A stretch of 55,232 nt of DNA from Streptomyces sp. SID3343. GTDB lineage: Bacteria; Actinomycetota; Actinomycetes; Streptomycetales; Streptomycetaceae. Where the stretch lies: NCBI RefSeq assembly GCF_009865215.1, contig NZ_WWJX01000815.1, forward strand, positions 1 to 55,232, read 5' to 3'. This document shows positions 1 to 7,202 of the stretch, one piece after another. Made by a program: the position numbers and the translations under genes. The notes under the pieces are model-generated. The model was not told the DNA's origin. It searched no databases and saw only the letters and a list, made by a program, of their open reading frames with translations. How positions within the stretch are numbered: the first letter of the stretch is position 1; every line of letters begins with the position of its first letter.

Positions 1-137
1 TCCGGCACGGCTCCGGCACGCCAGGCGTAGCGGGCCCGGGAACGACGAAGGCCCAGTCCACGGATCATGTCCGTGACCTGGGCCTTCTCACACGAGCGGG
101 CGACGAGAATCGAACTCGCGTTCTAAGCTTGGGAAGC
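1..137. repeat. Left attachment-site repeat (att)
   Basis: Every base from 1 to 137 matches 8327-8463. It contains the tRNA terminator hairpin and the 3' half of tRNA-Gly; identity stops just past the anticodon, where this copy continues with unrelated sequence. It starts with two TCCGGCACG motifs 11 bp apart; similar motifs lie inside the element at 248-256 and 260-267 and could be integrase arm sites (inference). Confidence 0.85.
95..137 (-). pseudogene. Displaced 3' half of tRNA-Gly(CCC)
   Basis: Bases 95-137 equal the 3' half (anticodon loop through acceptor stem) of the intact tRNA-Gly at 8421-8491. The 5' half is absent here. It is the original chromosomal tRNA 3' end pushed aside by the integration. 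Confidence 0.85.
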
Positions 138-321
138 GCCGTTCCCGCAATGCTCGCGAACGCACCCTGACCAGCTCCGCATTCTCGCCTGCGTTGCCGG
201 CTCGACGGTCCGCCAGTACCCCCTGATGACCGCAGATCCCAGCCCGTTCCGGCACGCATCTGGCACGGGCGAGGCCCGGTTTCTCTTGCCGCAGCGCTGA
301 TGAAACTGAGAACGTGCTTGA

Positions 322-954
322 GTGAGTGCTTGGGGGAATTTCGCAATCCAGACCGCTGGGCCCCTGTTAGGCGTTCTTGTCGGCGGCGCGATTGCGGCGA
401 TGGTGGCGCGCTGGCAGACGGCCAAGACTCTGACCACGCAAGCCTGGTTGGCATCGAGCCAGCAACTTGCGGACGCACGGTTGGCACGAGCAGAACGAGA
501 TCACGAGCGAGCCGTCAATGCATCTAATCGGCTCCTGGAACGGCTGGCGGACCTCTACTCCTGGCTGCCTTCCCTGCCGGACGTCTCCGAGGACGTACCC
601 AGGCTGAGTCCTCAAGCCCGCGAAAACTGCTCGACGGCGCTGGCAAGCATTCGGCGCGGGATGCATACGGAGATCTTCTTGATCCCGGAGCCTGCTGCGC
701 GCGAGCGCTATCGCATTCTGGTGCAACTCGCCTACGACGTCGCGTGGCGTGGGGTAGGTCGAGGTAATCATGAGCGCCAAATAAGAGACGTCACAAACTA
801 CCTGCGCTACGTGCAGCACTCCCTTGAAGCCGTCATCGAGGGAAAGCCTCTACCTGAGTTGGCTTCTCCGCCGGTACTGGATCGGGCTGACCCCACTGCG
901 TGGCAGCCCCCAAACCTTCCCCCTCACTGGGGTGATCCGGCGGACGGCAATTAG
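322..954 (+). CDS. Hypothetical N-terminally membrane-anchored protein
   Basis: A 210-residue protein starting at GTG. Residues about 8-27 form one hydrophobic, glycine/alanine-rich segment, followed by a charged helical region (about 30-75) likely to form a coiled coil, then a soluble domain with a PSLPD-type turn and no motif I can name. A single-pass membrane anchor with a cytoplasmic helical domain is the visible architecture. It is the first gene inside the left end of the island and stands alone, with no neighbour on the same strand for about 1 kb. No clear ribosome binding site precedes the GTG, so the start is uncertain. Function unknown. Confidence 0.5.
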   Translation: MSAWGNFAIQTAGPLLGVLVGGAIAAMVARWQTAKTLTTQAWLASSQQLADARLARAERDHERAVNASNRLLERLADLYSWLPSLPDVSEDVPRLSPQARENCSTALASIRRGMHTEIFLIPEPAARERYRILVQLAYDVAWRGVGRGNHERQIRDVTNYLRYVQHSLEAVIEGKPLPELASPPVLDRADPTAWQPPNLPPHWGDPADGN

Positions 955-1880
955 ACCAGATGACAGAGCTACGCACATGGTTCCGGAGCGGGTGTGAGCG
1001 CCTTCCCAAAACCGCCGTCTGACCTGCACAGGAACGCATCGGGAGCCCACCAAATCCCAAGATCATTACACGCATGCTGCACAACCAGTCAGCTGCCCCC
1101 AAAACCCAACCAAGGAACCCGGTCCACGGCATGCCGGGGACCGGGTGGCATGCCGTGGCTTATGCGCGCGGGTCACGCAACCCGACCAATAACCCGGGTG
1201 TTCGGCAACCGCGACCCGCCCTCCAAGGCCCAGCACCAACGTCCGTCCTACGCAACGAGTGCGCCCCGGTCGCGGCCAAAGGTCGCGTCGCCGGCCCCCA
1301 GCCGGCTCGCAGCGCAGCTGCGAACTCCTGTCCGCATCCGGTTAGTTGCTGGCTGCGGAAGACCTAGCTTGGAAGGCTTGCCCGCGATCTTGCTTGCAAC
1401 CTGGGCAAGCCCCCACGTTGCGCGGGACGTTCGCTCATCCCCTGAGTGCCCGTCAGACCCCCTGGGCCGCGCCCCGTTCTGGTGCGCATCTGGTGCGGGT
1501 GTCGGACTTGCCTCTTTCCGCAAGTGGGTGGTTGGTCTCGGGGTTCCCTCCCGGACAGGGCGAGAATGAGGCTACTCTGCGCGATCCGACAGACAGCAGA
1601 GAGCCACGATTGCGAAGACCACGCAACCAATGGTCCGCAGGTCATCTGTGCTTCGCTCTTGTGCGACGGCCGCAAGTAGAACGGCCATCGTGACGTAGGA
1701 CCAACTGCGATGTTTGTGCTGGCCTTCGGGACTATTCATGTGTCACTCGCTTGTCACTTCATGGTGGATGAACAACTTCCCCAAGGAAACCCGTCCGGCG
1801 AAGAGCATGCGAGCTGATCGGACGACTTCGGTATTCTCCGGACATATATCAAGGCGTTGACCTAGGATGTTGCCTGTCCT
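955..1880. other. Long gene-free stretch of the island
   Basis: No reading frame here has convincing actinobacterial codon use. The visible structure is a perfect 12-bp inverted repeat, CCACGGCATGCC at 1124-1135 and its complement at 1147-1158 with an 11-nt spacer, which could be a terminator or protein-binding site. The last 70 bases become A+T-richer and hold TCGGAC at 1818 and CCGGAC at 1838, plus TTGACC at 1857-1862 and TAGGAT at 1863-1868, which resemble promoter hexamers but are not correctly spaced as a pair. The region may be the scar of lost element genes (inference). Confidence 0.5.
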
Positions 1881-1930
1881 CCGGACGTGCTCGGACGTCC
1901 TCGGACATGGCCGGACAGAGTCGGACACTC
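1881..1930 (+). repeat. Five CGGAC repeats with exact 10-bp period
   Basis: Five consecutive decamers, each YCGGAC followed by four variable bases, start at 1881, 1891, 1901, 1911 and 1921. Two more copies, 20 bp apart, start at 1818 and 1838. The array ends 18 bp before the likely start of the HTH gene. The spacing equals about one helical turn, so every copy faces the same side of the DNA, as in an operator or iteron array. Confidence 0.75.
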
Positions 1931-1947
1931 AGAAGCAGGGGATGTCG

Positions 1948-3072
1948 ATGGTTGGAAGCATTGCCGCACAGTTACAGGATCTGCGAATCCGTGCAGGCAA
2001 TCCTTCAATTCGGCTCATTGCACAGCTTACTTCTAAGCGGGGAAGGCGCCACGCAATGGCTCGTTCGACAATTCAAGACAAACTCGGGGGTCGGAGTCCG
2101 GTAAATCTCTCCGAGGCTTTATCCATCATCGAAGCATTTGCGGATTACGCGATCTCGATCGGAGCACCTCTTTCTGAGCAAGAGATCGACTCGCACCTCT
2201 GGCGCGAGAGGATTTCTGCGCAGCCGGGAGTAAAGACAAAAGAAGAATTATCGGTCAGGGCATTGGTAGTTCCTGAATCGATACCGATAGCTTGGGATTT
2301 GCATCCGTTTCGCATGGCTGGCATGGATGATTTGGTGCACTTGATTGAGACCTCAAAAGATGCACCGATTGCGAACTGGCTGCCGGACGTGATTGCCACA
2401 ATGAGACAAGCACAGATGACCATCGCAGAAATGCTGGAACGAGCCGCTCGCGATCATCCGCGAGGTATCGTTCAGACTGCTGCTGCCTTGAATAAAAGAT
2501 TCCCACCGCGCATTTCAGGGGAACCCTGGAATCAGACTGTTCGGGTCGATGGCGCGGTGAACGCTTTTTTGAGGAACGCCGCGAGATTCTATGGCGTTGA
2601 GGCTGCTCCAATTATTGTCGCTGGTCTGCGACTGGCAGAGGCGAGCGAGTGTGTCAACTGTTTTGAAGTGTCGATAGGTTCGTGGCACCTTCCCGGGGGC
2701 ATTTATAGGTGCATCGAGAATCTTCGGAAAGCCGGATTTCCCAATGATGCAAACTCTGTGCTCACTGCAGTCGGGGAAAGCCGTAAGTCGGATCGCATCC
2801 TGGAAGTCTTGGTCTTTTTTGCCGAGAAGGGAGCTGTGAGCGATGTCGTGATAATTCTTAAAGGCATCGGGAGCGGAGGGCCTGGCAATATGGCTGCGGT
2901 AATCAATGGGATGGAGGTCACTAATTACAAGAATATTGACTCCGCCGTACAAGAGATGATCCGTGGAATTCCCTACAACAAGCACTCTGACTATGCGCAA
3001 TTCTTTGCTGCCGTGGGACGTCAGGAGATTGCAGATCGGGTGATGCTCGCAAGGGATGAGCCTCCGTTCTGA
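1948..3072 (+). CDS. Lower-G+C helix-turn-helix protein of unknown function
   Basis: About 374 residues. The N-terminal 70 residues resemble the XRE-like HTH head common in actinobacteria: a leading helix (AAQLQDLRIRAG), then ARSTIQDKLGG as a probable recognition helix. The remaining 300 residues are mixed alpha/beta without a motif I recognise; no P-loop or transmembrane segment is visible. ATG at 1948 is preferred because AGGGG at 1937-1941 then lies 6 nt upstream; ATG at 1942 is possible. The frame is open upstream to 1867, but that part is the CGGAC repeat array. A/T is frequent at third positions, unlike the chromosome here, so the gene looks recently acquired. It could be an autoregulated repressor or a multidomain effector; function is not assigned. 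Confidence 0.75.
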   Translation: MVGSIAAQLQDLRIRAGNPSIRLIAQLTSKRGRRHAMARSTIQDKLGGRSPVNLSEALSIIEAFADYAISIGAPLSEQEIDSHLWRERISAQPGVKTKEELSVRALVVPESIPIAWDLHPFRMAGMDDLVHLIETSKDAPIANWLPDVIATMRQAQMTIAEMLERAARDHPRGIVQTAAALNKRFPPRISGEPWNQTVRVDGAVNAFLRNAARFYGVEAAPIIVAGLRLAEASECVNCFEVSIGSWHLPGGIYRCIENLRKAGFPNDANSVLTAVGESRKSDRILEVLVFFAEKGAVSDVVIILKGIGSGGPGNMAAVINGMEVTNYKNIDSAVQEMIRGIPYNKHSDYAQFFAAVGRQEIADRVMLARDEPPF

Positions 3073-3113
3073 TACACCTACGGCAGGCCGCTTGGGGACG
3101 CGCCGTGACCGGC

Positions 3114-3139
3114 GGCCACGCCGCATGCGCGGCGTGGCC
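3114..3139 (+). terminator. Hairpin after the HTH gene
   Basis: Perfect 11-bp stem, GGCCACGCCGC at 3114-3124 and its complement at 3129-3139, with loop ATGC, 42 bp after the stop codon. No T-tract follows, as is common in actinobacteria. Confidence 0.6.
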
Positions 3140-3256
3140 CCGGGCGGCGTGCGTAGCGCGTCGCCCTTGATCTAGTAGAGCCAAATTCGGCAGTGGTGCG
3201 TTGAGTTGCGCTGGATGATTGGCAGGTCGGAGGCTCATTGCGGGTAGCTTCGCGGT

Positions 3257-4174
3257 ATGGCGGATGGCGGGGTGTCTGGAGCCGGTGGGGCGTTCACTGC
3301 GGAGCATGCTCGGGAGGTGTTGGGCTCGGCTTGTGCTGTGGCCGGGCTGAGTGCTGAGGGGGCGTCCTTGTTGCGGCTTGGGGAGAACGCCGTTTTTCGG
3401 TTGGGTGAGCCGGTTGTGGTGCGGGTGGCTCGGTCTTCGGAGCGACTTGGTGAGCATGAGCGGACTGTGGCTGCGGCTCGGTGGCTCGCTGAGGTGGGGT
3501 TCCCGGCGGTGCAGGTTGTGTCGCGGGTTCGGCAGCCGCTCGTGGTCGATGGGCGAGTGGTGACGTTCTGGGAACTCGTGGCCGAAGAGGAGCGGTTCGC
3601 GGGTGTCGTGCCGCTGGCTGAGTTGCTGCGGCGGTTGCATTGGTTGGAGGAGCCTGCCTCGTTGGGGTTGCCGTATCTGGAGCCGTTGGCGGCGACCTGG
3701 GGGCGGATCGACGCCGCGGCGGGGCTGGGTGACGGTGATCGGGCGTTTCTTCGGCAGCGGGCCGAGCAGGTGCGGAAGCGGTACGACGCTTTGGAGTTTG
3801 TGCTTCCGTTCGGACTGGTGCACGGGGACGCGAACGTCGGGAACGCGCTCGTTGATGAGGCTGGGCGGGCGGTGCTCATCGACTTGGATGGGTTCGCGCT
3901 GGGGCCTCGGGAGTGGGACTTGGTCCTGACCGCGTTGTACTACGAGCGGTACGGGTGGCACACCCGGGCCGAGTACGACGCGTTCGTGAACGCGTACGGG
4001 TTCGATGTCATGAACTGGTACGGCTACCCGGTCCTGGCGGACGTGCGTGAGTTGATGATGACCGTGTGGCTGACGCAGAACATGACCGGTGACGCCGACG
4101 TCACGGCGGAGGTCGAGCGGCGCATCTCGGATCTGCGGTCCGGTGGGGACCGACACGGCTGGAAGCCGTTCTAG
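3257..4174 (+). CDS. Aminoglycoside phosphotransferase (APH)-family kinase
   Basis: A 305-residue protein with the protein-kinase-like fold of the APH/choline kinase family. The catalytic loop reads LVHGDANVGNALV (HGDxxxxN, about residues 192-204) and the metal-binding motif follows as VLIDLDGF (about 213-220). The N-terminal lobe has the expected GENAVFRL stretch. Family members phosphorylate aminoglycosides, macrolides or other small alcohols with ATP; the substrate cannot be read from sequence. It converges on the XRE-TPR gene, leaving only 8 bp between stop codons. The coding strand is unusually G-rich compared with core genes, consistent with island cargo. A resistance role is possible but not shown. 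Confidence 0.85.
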   Translation: MADGGVSGAGGAFTAEHAREVLGSACAVAGLSAEGASLLRLGENAVFRLGEPVVVRVARSSERLGEHERTVAAARWLAEVGFPAVQVVSRVRQPLVVDGRVVTFWELVAEEERFAGVVPLAELLRRLHWLEEPASLGLPYLEPLAATWGRIDAAAGLGDGDRAFLRQRAEQVRKRYDALEFVLPFGLVHGDANVGNALVDEAGRAVLIDLDGFALGPREWDLVLTALYYERYGWHTRAEYDAFVNAYGFDVMNWYGYPVLADVRELMMTVWLTQNMTGDADVTAEVERRISDLRSGGDRHGWKPF

Positions 4175-4182
4175 AGACTGGG

Positions 4183-5562
4183 TCAGCCTGCGGCTTGCTG
4201 CCACATGCGGTAGCCGGCGGCCTCTTCCAGGAATTCGGCAACTGTGGTTGAGGCGCTGTGGGCGTCCAGCTTCTTGCGGAAAGCGGCCAAGTAGGAGACG
4301 CACCGGGCGGACTTGAGTTGGCGGCCGATGGTCAGGGCGTTCAACGCCGTTCGGCATGCGCGTTCGGGTTCGTCGGCGGTGAGGTGGGCTTCGGCCAGGA
4401 CCATGGTCGCGAAGAAGTCGCTGCGGATGTAGCGGCCGTCCGTGCCGCCGAGACACAGTTCCGCGTAAGTGGTGGCCTGTTGGGCCTGGCGCATGTCGCG
4501 GAAGCAGTGGCCGAGTTCGGCGGACAGCTCCGCTTGGTCGAAGTAGCCGATCCACTCCGGGTCTTCGCCCGGGTTGTTGCGCTCGAAGATCGTGGTGGCC
4601 CGGGTCAGGGCGGCGTTGCAGGCTGCGTGGTCGCCGAGGCGGGAAAGGGCTCGGGCTTCCATCGCGAGGAACTGGGCGGTCAGAGTCGGGGTCGCGTGCC
4701 CTGTGGTGCCCAGTTGCGCGGCGCGGGCGAGGTTGGCGGCCTCGGTGAAGCGGCCGAGGTAGGTGGCCTGATGGCTCATCGCCGACAGGATGCTCCCGGC
4801 GAGACGGCGGTCCTCCGCGGTCTGGGCAAGGCGCAGGGCTTGGATGAAGTAGCGCTGGGCCAACCCGTGGTGGCCGCTGTCGTAGCTCATCCACGCGGCG
4901 AGCAGGGTGGCTTCGGCGACCGTGGCGAACAGAGCGCGGCCTACGGGCTCCGTGCTGCGGGCGGTCAGTAACTCGGCAACGTCGCCGTCCAGGTATTGGA
5001 TCAAGGCTCGGCGGCCGTGTCCGCCTCCGAAGCGGTTGTCCAGATCGGCGTACACGTCGACGGTCGCGCGGACGGTTTCGACGTCTGAGGCACCCACTTG
5101 TACGGGCGTTCGGGAATTCGGCAACTGCTCTCGTCGGTCGGAAACCAGCCACGCGAGCGGAGCCGCGTTCCAGGCAGCCGGATCGGGGGACAGGCCCTGC
5201 ACGTCGCTGTCCGGTGAAAGGTCCGCGTGCCACAACGCCGTTAGGGTCTCGACTCCATCTGCGGGCGTGGTGGGGTAGGCCGTTCCCGGGGCTTCCGGCA
5301 TGGCCGGGACTTCGGCCAACCCCAGACGGTGGGCCGGTTCGCCGTAGACCTTCGTCAGGAGCGCGACGTAGTCGGCCGGATAGGTCTGGCCGTTCTCCCA
5401 CCGGGCGATGCTCCGCAACAGTGATGTGTCGGTTGGCAGCGATCGCCCTTCCTGCGCGGCGGCTTGGCGCAGGGCGTAGATGAGCCGCGGCTTCTTCCAA
5501 CCGCGCCGGTCACGGGCAGCGCGTAGAAGATCGGCTTGATACGGCGTGGTGCCGGACACCAC
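4183..5562 (-). CDS. XRE-family regulator with TPR-like C-terminal domain
   Basis: A 459-residue protein. An HTH_3/XRE domain occupies roughly residues 10-75, with SIARWENGQTYPADYVALL as recognition and scaffold helices, and YVALLTKVYG typical of this family. From about residue 110 the protein is entirely helical, with repeated alanine-rich helix pairs that read as tetratricopeptide-like repeats. Actinobacterial proteins of this build are transcription regulators whose repeats sense a ligand or peptide. It is divergent from the small-protein operon starting at 5781, and the shared region holds GTCAYCCC repeats that are a plausible operator for it (inference). Confidence 0.85.
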   Translation of the reverse strand: MVSGTTPYQADLLRAARDRRGWKKPRLIYALRQAAAQEGRSLPTDTSLLRSIARWENGQTYPADYVALLTKVYGEPAHRLGLAEVPAMPEAPGTAYPTTPADGVETLTALWHADLSPDSDVQGLSPDPAAWNAAPLAWLVSDRREQLPNSRTPVQVGASDVETVRATVDVYADLDNRFGGGHGRRALIQYLDGDVAELLTARSTEPVGRALFATVAEATLLAAWMSYDSGHHGLAQRYFIQALRLAQTAEDRRLAGSILSAMSHQATYLGRFTEAANLARAAQLGTTGHATPTLTAQFLAMEARALSRLGDHAACNAALTRATTIFERNNPGEDPEWIGYFDQAELSAELGHCFRDMRQAQQATTYAELCLGGTDGRYIRSDFFATMVLAEAHLTADEPERACRTALNALTIGRQLKSARCVSYLAAFRKKLDAHSASTTVAEFLEEAAGYRMWQQAAG

Positions 5563-5655
5563 GAATCGCCTCCCCAGAAGCGGCGCCAGATCCAGTCATC
5601 ATGCTCGCGCATACGAAGTGTCGTCAAAGGGTCGCAATCAGTTGATCACGCAGGA

Positions 5656-5699
5656 GGGATGACGCGAGGTGGCAAGGCGTGTCATCCCCTGTCACCCCT
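5656..5699. promoter_or_regulatory. Candidate operator: three GTCAYCCC boxes
   Basis: GGGATGAC at 5656-5663 is the inverted form of GTCATCCC at 5681-5688, and GTCACCCC follows at 5691-5698, exactly 10 bp after the second box. The cluster lies between the divergent XRE-TPR gene and the small-protein operon, where a shared operator is expected. Which protein binds it is inference. Confidence 0.55.
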
Positions 5700-5780
5700 T
5701 GCCGTCTGCCTCGGACCGCTGCTGCCGGCGCACCTTGGTGATGTCCGGTCGGAGCGACCGGCGAACTTGGGGAGATGAAC

Positions 5781-6275
5781 ATGACGCTTCGACAGGAGAG
5801 TGAGTCCGCTGGCGCATGGCTGCTTGCGGCCATCAGCAACGCTGAGGCGGCACAACACCCTCGCGAACCGCGGGTGTGGGCAGCTGGCCATGTCTTCGAC
5901 GCTGTCGTTGTTGCGGACCGGTTGGGTGTCGAAGCCGTGGACTGGTACCGGCGCCTCGGTACCGAGGCGCCGCCGTGCGCGATCGACCACTACGCACGGA
6001 AGGTCGCCTTCCTCATCGCGCCGGTCGGAGAGCCTTTCTTCGCGGGTGTGTTGACGGTGCTGCGCGGAGACCTGCCGTACCGATACCTCTCGACCGGCGG
6101 ATACCTGATCGTTCCGGGCCCCGGGGTCGAGACAGGCGATCGATACCAATGGCTCAACAAACCGGCCGAAGAGTCCATCCTCGACCGTGACAGCGTCGCA
6201 ATGCTCGCCGGCCACCTGCTCATCGCATCCCGCAACCTTTCCGCCGCAGCCGAAGGCACCGACGATGCAGGGTGA
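5781..6275 (+). CDS. Short prim-pol-like conserved protein
   Basis: About 164 residues. ATG at 5781 is chosen because GGGGAG at 5769-5774 is 6 nt upstream; an in-frame ATG at 5775 overlaps that site. The pattern GHVFDAVVVADRLGVEAVDW, then KVAFLIAPVG, then GGYLIVPGPGVETGDRYQWL resembles the truncated relatives of the bifunctional primase/polymerase N-terminal domain found widely in streptomycetes, and weakly the protein encoded at 9797-10429. The acidic metal-binding residues of active prim-pol enzymes are not evident, so catalysis is doubtful. It heads a three-gene unit, overlapping the next gene by 11 nt, which implies coupled translation. Assignment to the prim-pol superfamily is inference. 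Confidence 0.65.
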   Translation: MTLRQESESAGAWLLAAISNAEAAQHPREPRVWAAGHVFDAVVVADRLGVEAVDWYRRLGTEAPPCAIDHYARKVAFLIAPVGEPFFAGVLTVLRGDLPYRYLSTGGYLIVPGPGVETGDRYQWLNKPAEESILDRDSVAMLAGHLLIASRNLSAAAEGTDDAG

Positions 6276-6510
6276 CCCGGACGCGGCCTCCTGGTCGCCT
6301 ATCGACACCACGGCTTGGTACCAAGCGCGGTCTGCCGTCGCAGCCTTGCGGGACGTCCTGATCGCCGCCGGCCTCGCCGAGCACTTCCCCCACCTGCGCG
6401 CGGACGTTAACGCGTTCGGGCACGGCTTCGTCGAACTCGGCCGCACGACACCGGAAGCCGCTCATCGACTCGCCGAACTCCTTGCCGCGGCTACGACCGA
6501 CCCCACCTGA
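6265..6510 (+). CDS. Small hypothetical protein, first of a paralogous pair
   Basis: An 81-residue protein starting at ATG 6265 inside the end of the previous gene (11-nt overlap). The core ADVNAFGHGFVELGRTTPEA followed by HRLAELLAA aligns without gaps to AEVNVHGDGLVNLGPIPADA followed by HRLATLLAN in the next gene, so the two arose by tandem duplication. There is no signal peptide, membrane segment or cysteine motif. The shared V-N-x-x-G-x-G-x-V-x-L-G pattern is the most conserved part. Function unknown; it probably acts with its operon partners and may form heteromers with its paralogue (inference). Confidence 0.7.
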   Translation: MQGDPDAASWSPIDTTAWYQARSAVAALRDVLIAAGLAEHFPHLRADVNAFGHGFVELGRTTPEAAHRLAELLAAATTDPT

Positions 6511-6523
6511 AGGGAGAACCGCC

Positions 6524-6829
6524 ATGCGCCCCGCCCCTGACAACGCCCGCGCCTGCGCACCGCCTGCCGAAGAACTGCGCGCCAGCATCCCCTACGTCCG
6601 TGGCCGGCGCACGGCCAACAACGCCACGCTCGAACTCGCCGCACGGCTGACGACCGCCGGCCTGGTCGACGGCTTCGGAGCGCTCAAGGCGGAAGTGAAC
6701 GTCCACGGTGACGGCCTGGTCAACCTCGGCCCCATCCCTGCCGACGCAGTCCACCGCCTTGCCACGCTCCTCGCCAATGGCCTCTGCGCCGAGCTCGGCC
6801 ACTTGGCCGCACACGACGAAGCCGCCTGA
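6524..6829 (+). CDS. Small hypothetical protein, second of a paralogous pair
   Basis: A 101-residue protein starting at ATG 6524, 13 bp after the preceding stop, with AAGGGAG about 7 nt upstream. Residues about 45-90 are homologous to the product of 6265-6510, sharing the V-N-x-x-G-x-G-x-V-x-L-G core and the HRLA-x-LLA helix. The N-terminal 40 residues (APPAEELRASIPYVRGRRTA) are specific to this copy, and the C-terminus ends in an acidic tail. It is soluble and has no recognised motif. Last gene of the unit begun at 5781; the broken xis gene follows 164 bp later. Confidence 0.7.
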   Translation: MRPAPDNARACAPPAEELRASIPYVRGRRTANNATLELAARLTTAGLVDGFGALKAEVNVHGDGLVNLGPIPADAVHRLATLLANGLCAELGHLAAHDEAA

Positions 6830-6993
6830 TCCTCAACGCATCACCCGACCGAATTCGGCAACGGCCGCCACAGGCCGCCTCGCACCGACCAAACGCCCAA
6901 CGGTGCCGAGACAAGACAGCCGAGGGTCCCCTCTCATACAGGCCCCATCAGGAAGCGACTTGACCGCCCTGACCTGCGAGGGGAGTTGATCCC

Positions 6994-7202
6994 GTGATCA
7001 ACAAGACCGGACGGCTCCTGACCGTCCCCCAACCGCCGACCGGCTCAACGTCGGCGAGCGCTTCGTCCGTCGCCTCATTGCAGAGCGACGCATCACCTTC
7101 GTTCGGATCGGCCGCCACGTCCGCATACCGACGGACGCGGTCGAAGCCCTCATCTCAGCCGGACGCGTCGAATCCGACACGACGCACAGCCAGGCCGCTT
7201 GA
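6994..7202 (+). pseudogene. xis: Frameshifted excisionase (MerR/Xis-type HTH)
   Basis: GTG at 6994 follows a strong GAGGGGAG site (6978-6985) and encodes MINKTGRLLTVPQ in one frame. From about 7033 the homologous sequence continues in another frame as ADRLNVGERFVRRLIAERR, then FVRIGRHVRIPTDAVEALI, ending at TGA 7200-7202. One base is missing near 7032/7033. The rebuilt protein of about 69 residues has the winged HTH of excisionases that partner pSAM2-type integrases, and its stop overlaps the integrase ATG by one base, as in a coupled xis-int pair. Broken as written, unless the frameshift is a sequencing error. Confidence 0.8.

Noticed and set aside
994-1569. A 191-residue frame in the island gap
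   Set aside because: Residue composition is shadow-like (Pro/Arg/Ser-rich, no helices or motifs), with poor codon use and no ribosome site.
1881-1930. CRISPR array
   Set aside because: Units are only 10 bp with no spacers of 30-40 bp and no cas genes nearby; it is a short phased repeat array. The same applies to the arrays at 14350, 25844 and 32315.
2921-5500. An 859-residue minus-strand frame opposite the APH and XRE genes
   Set aside because: It is a long open antisense shadow rich in Arg/Pro/His, overlapping two well-supported genes in another frame.
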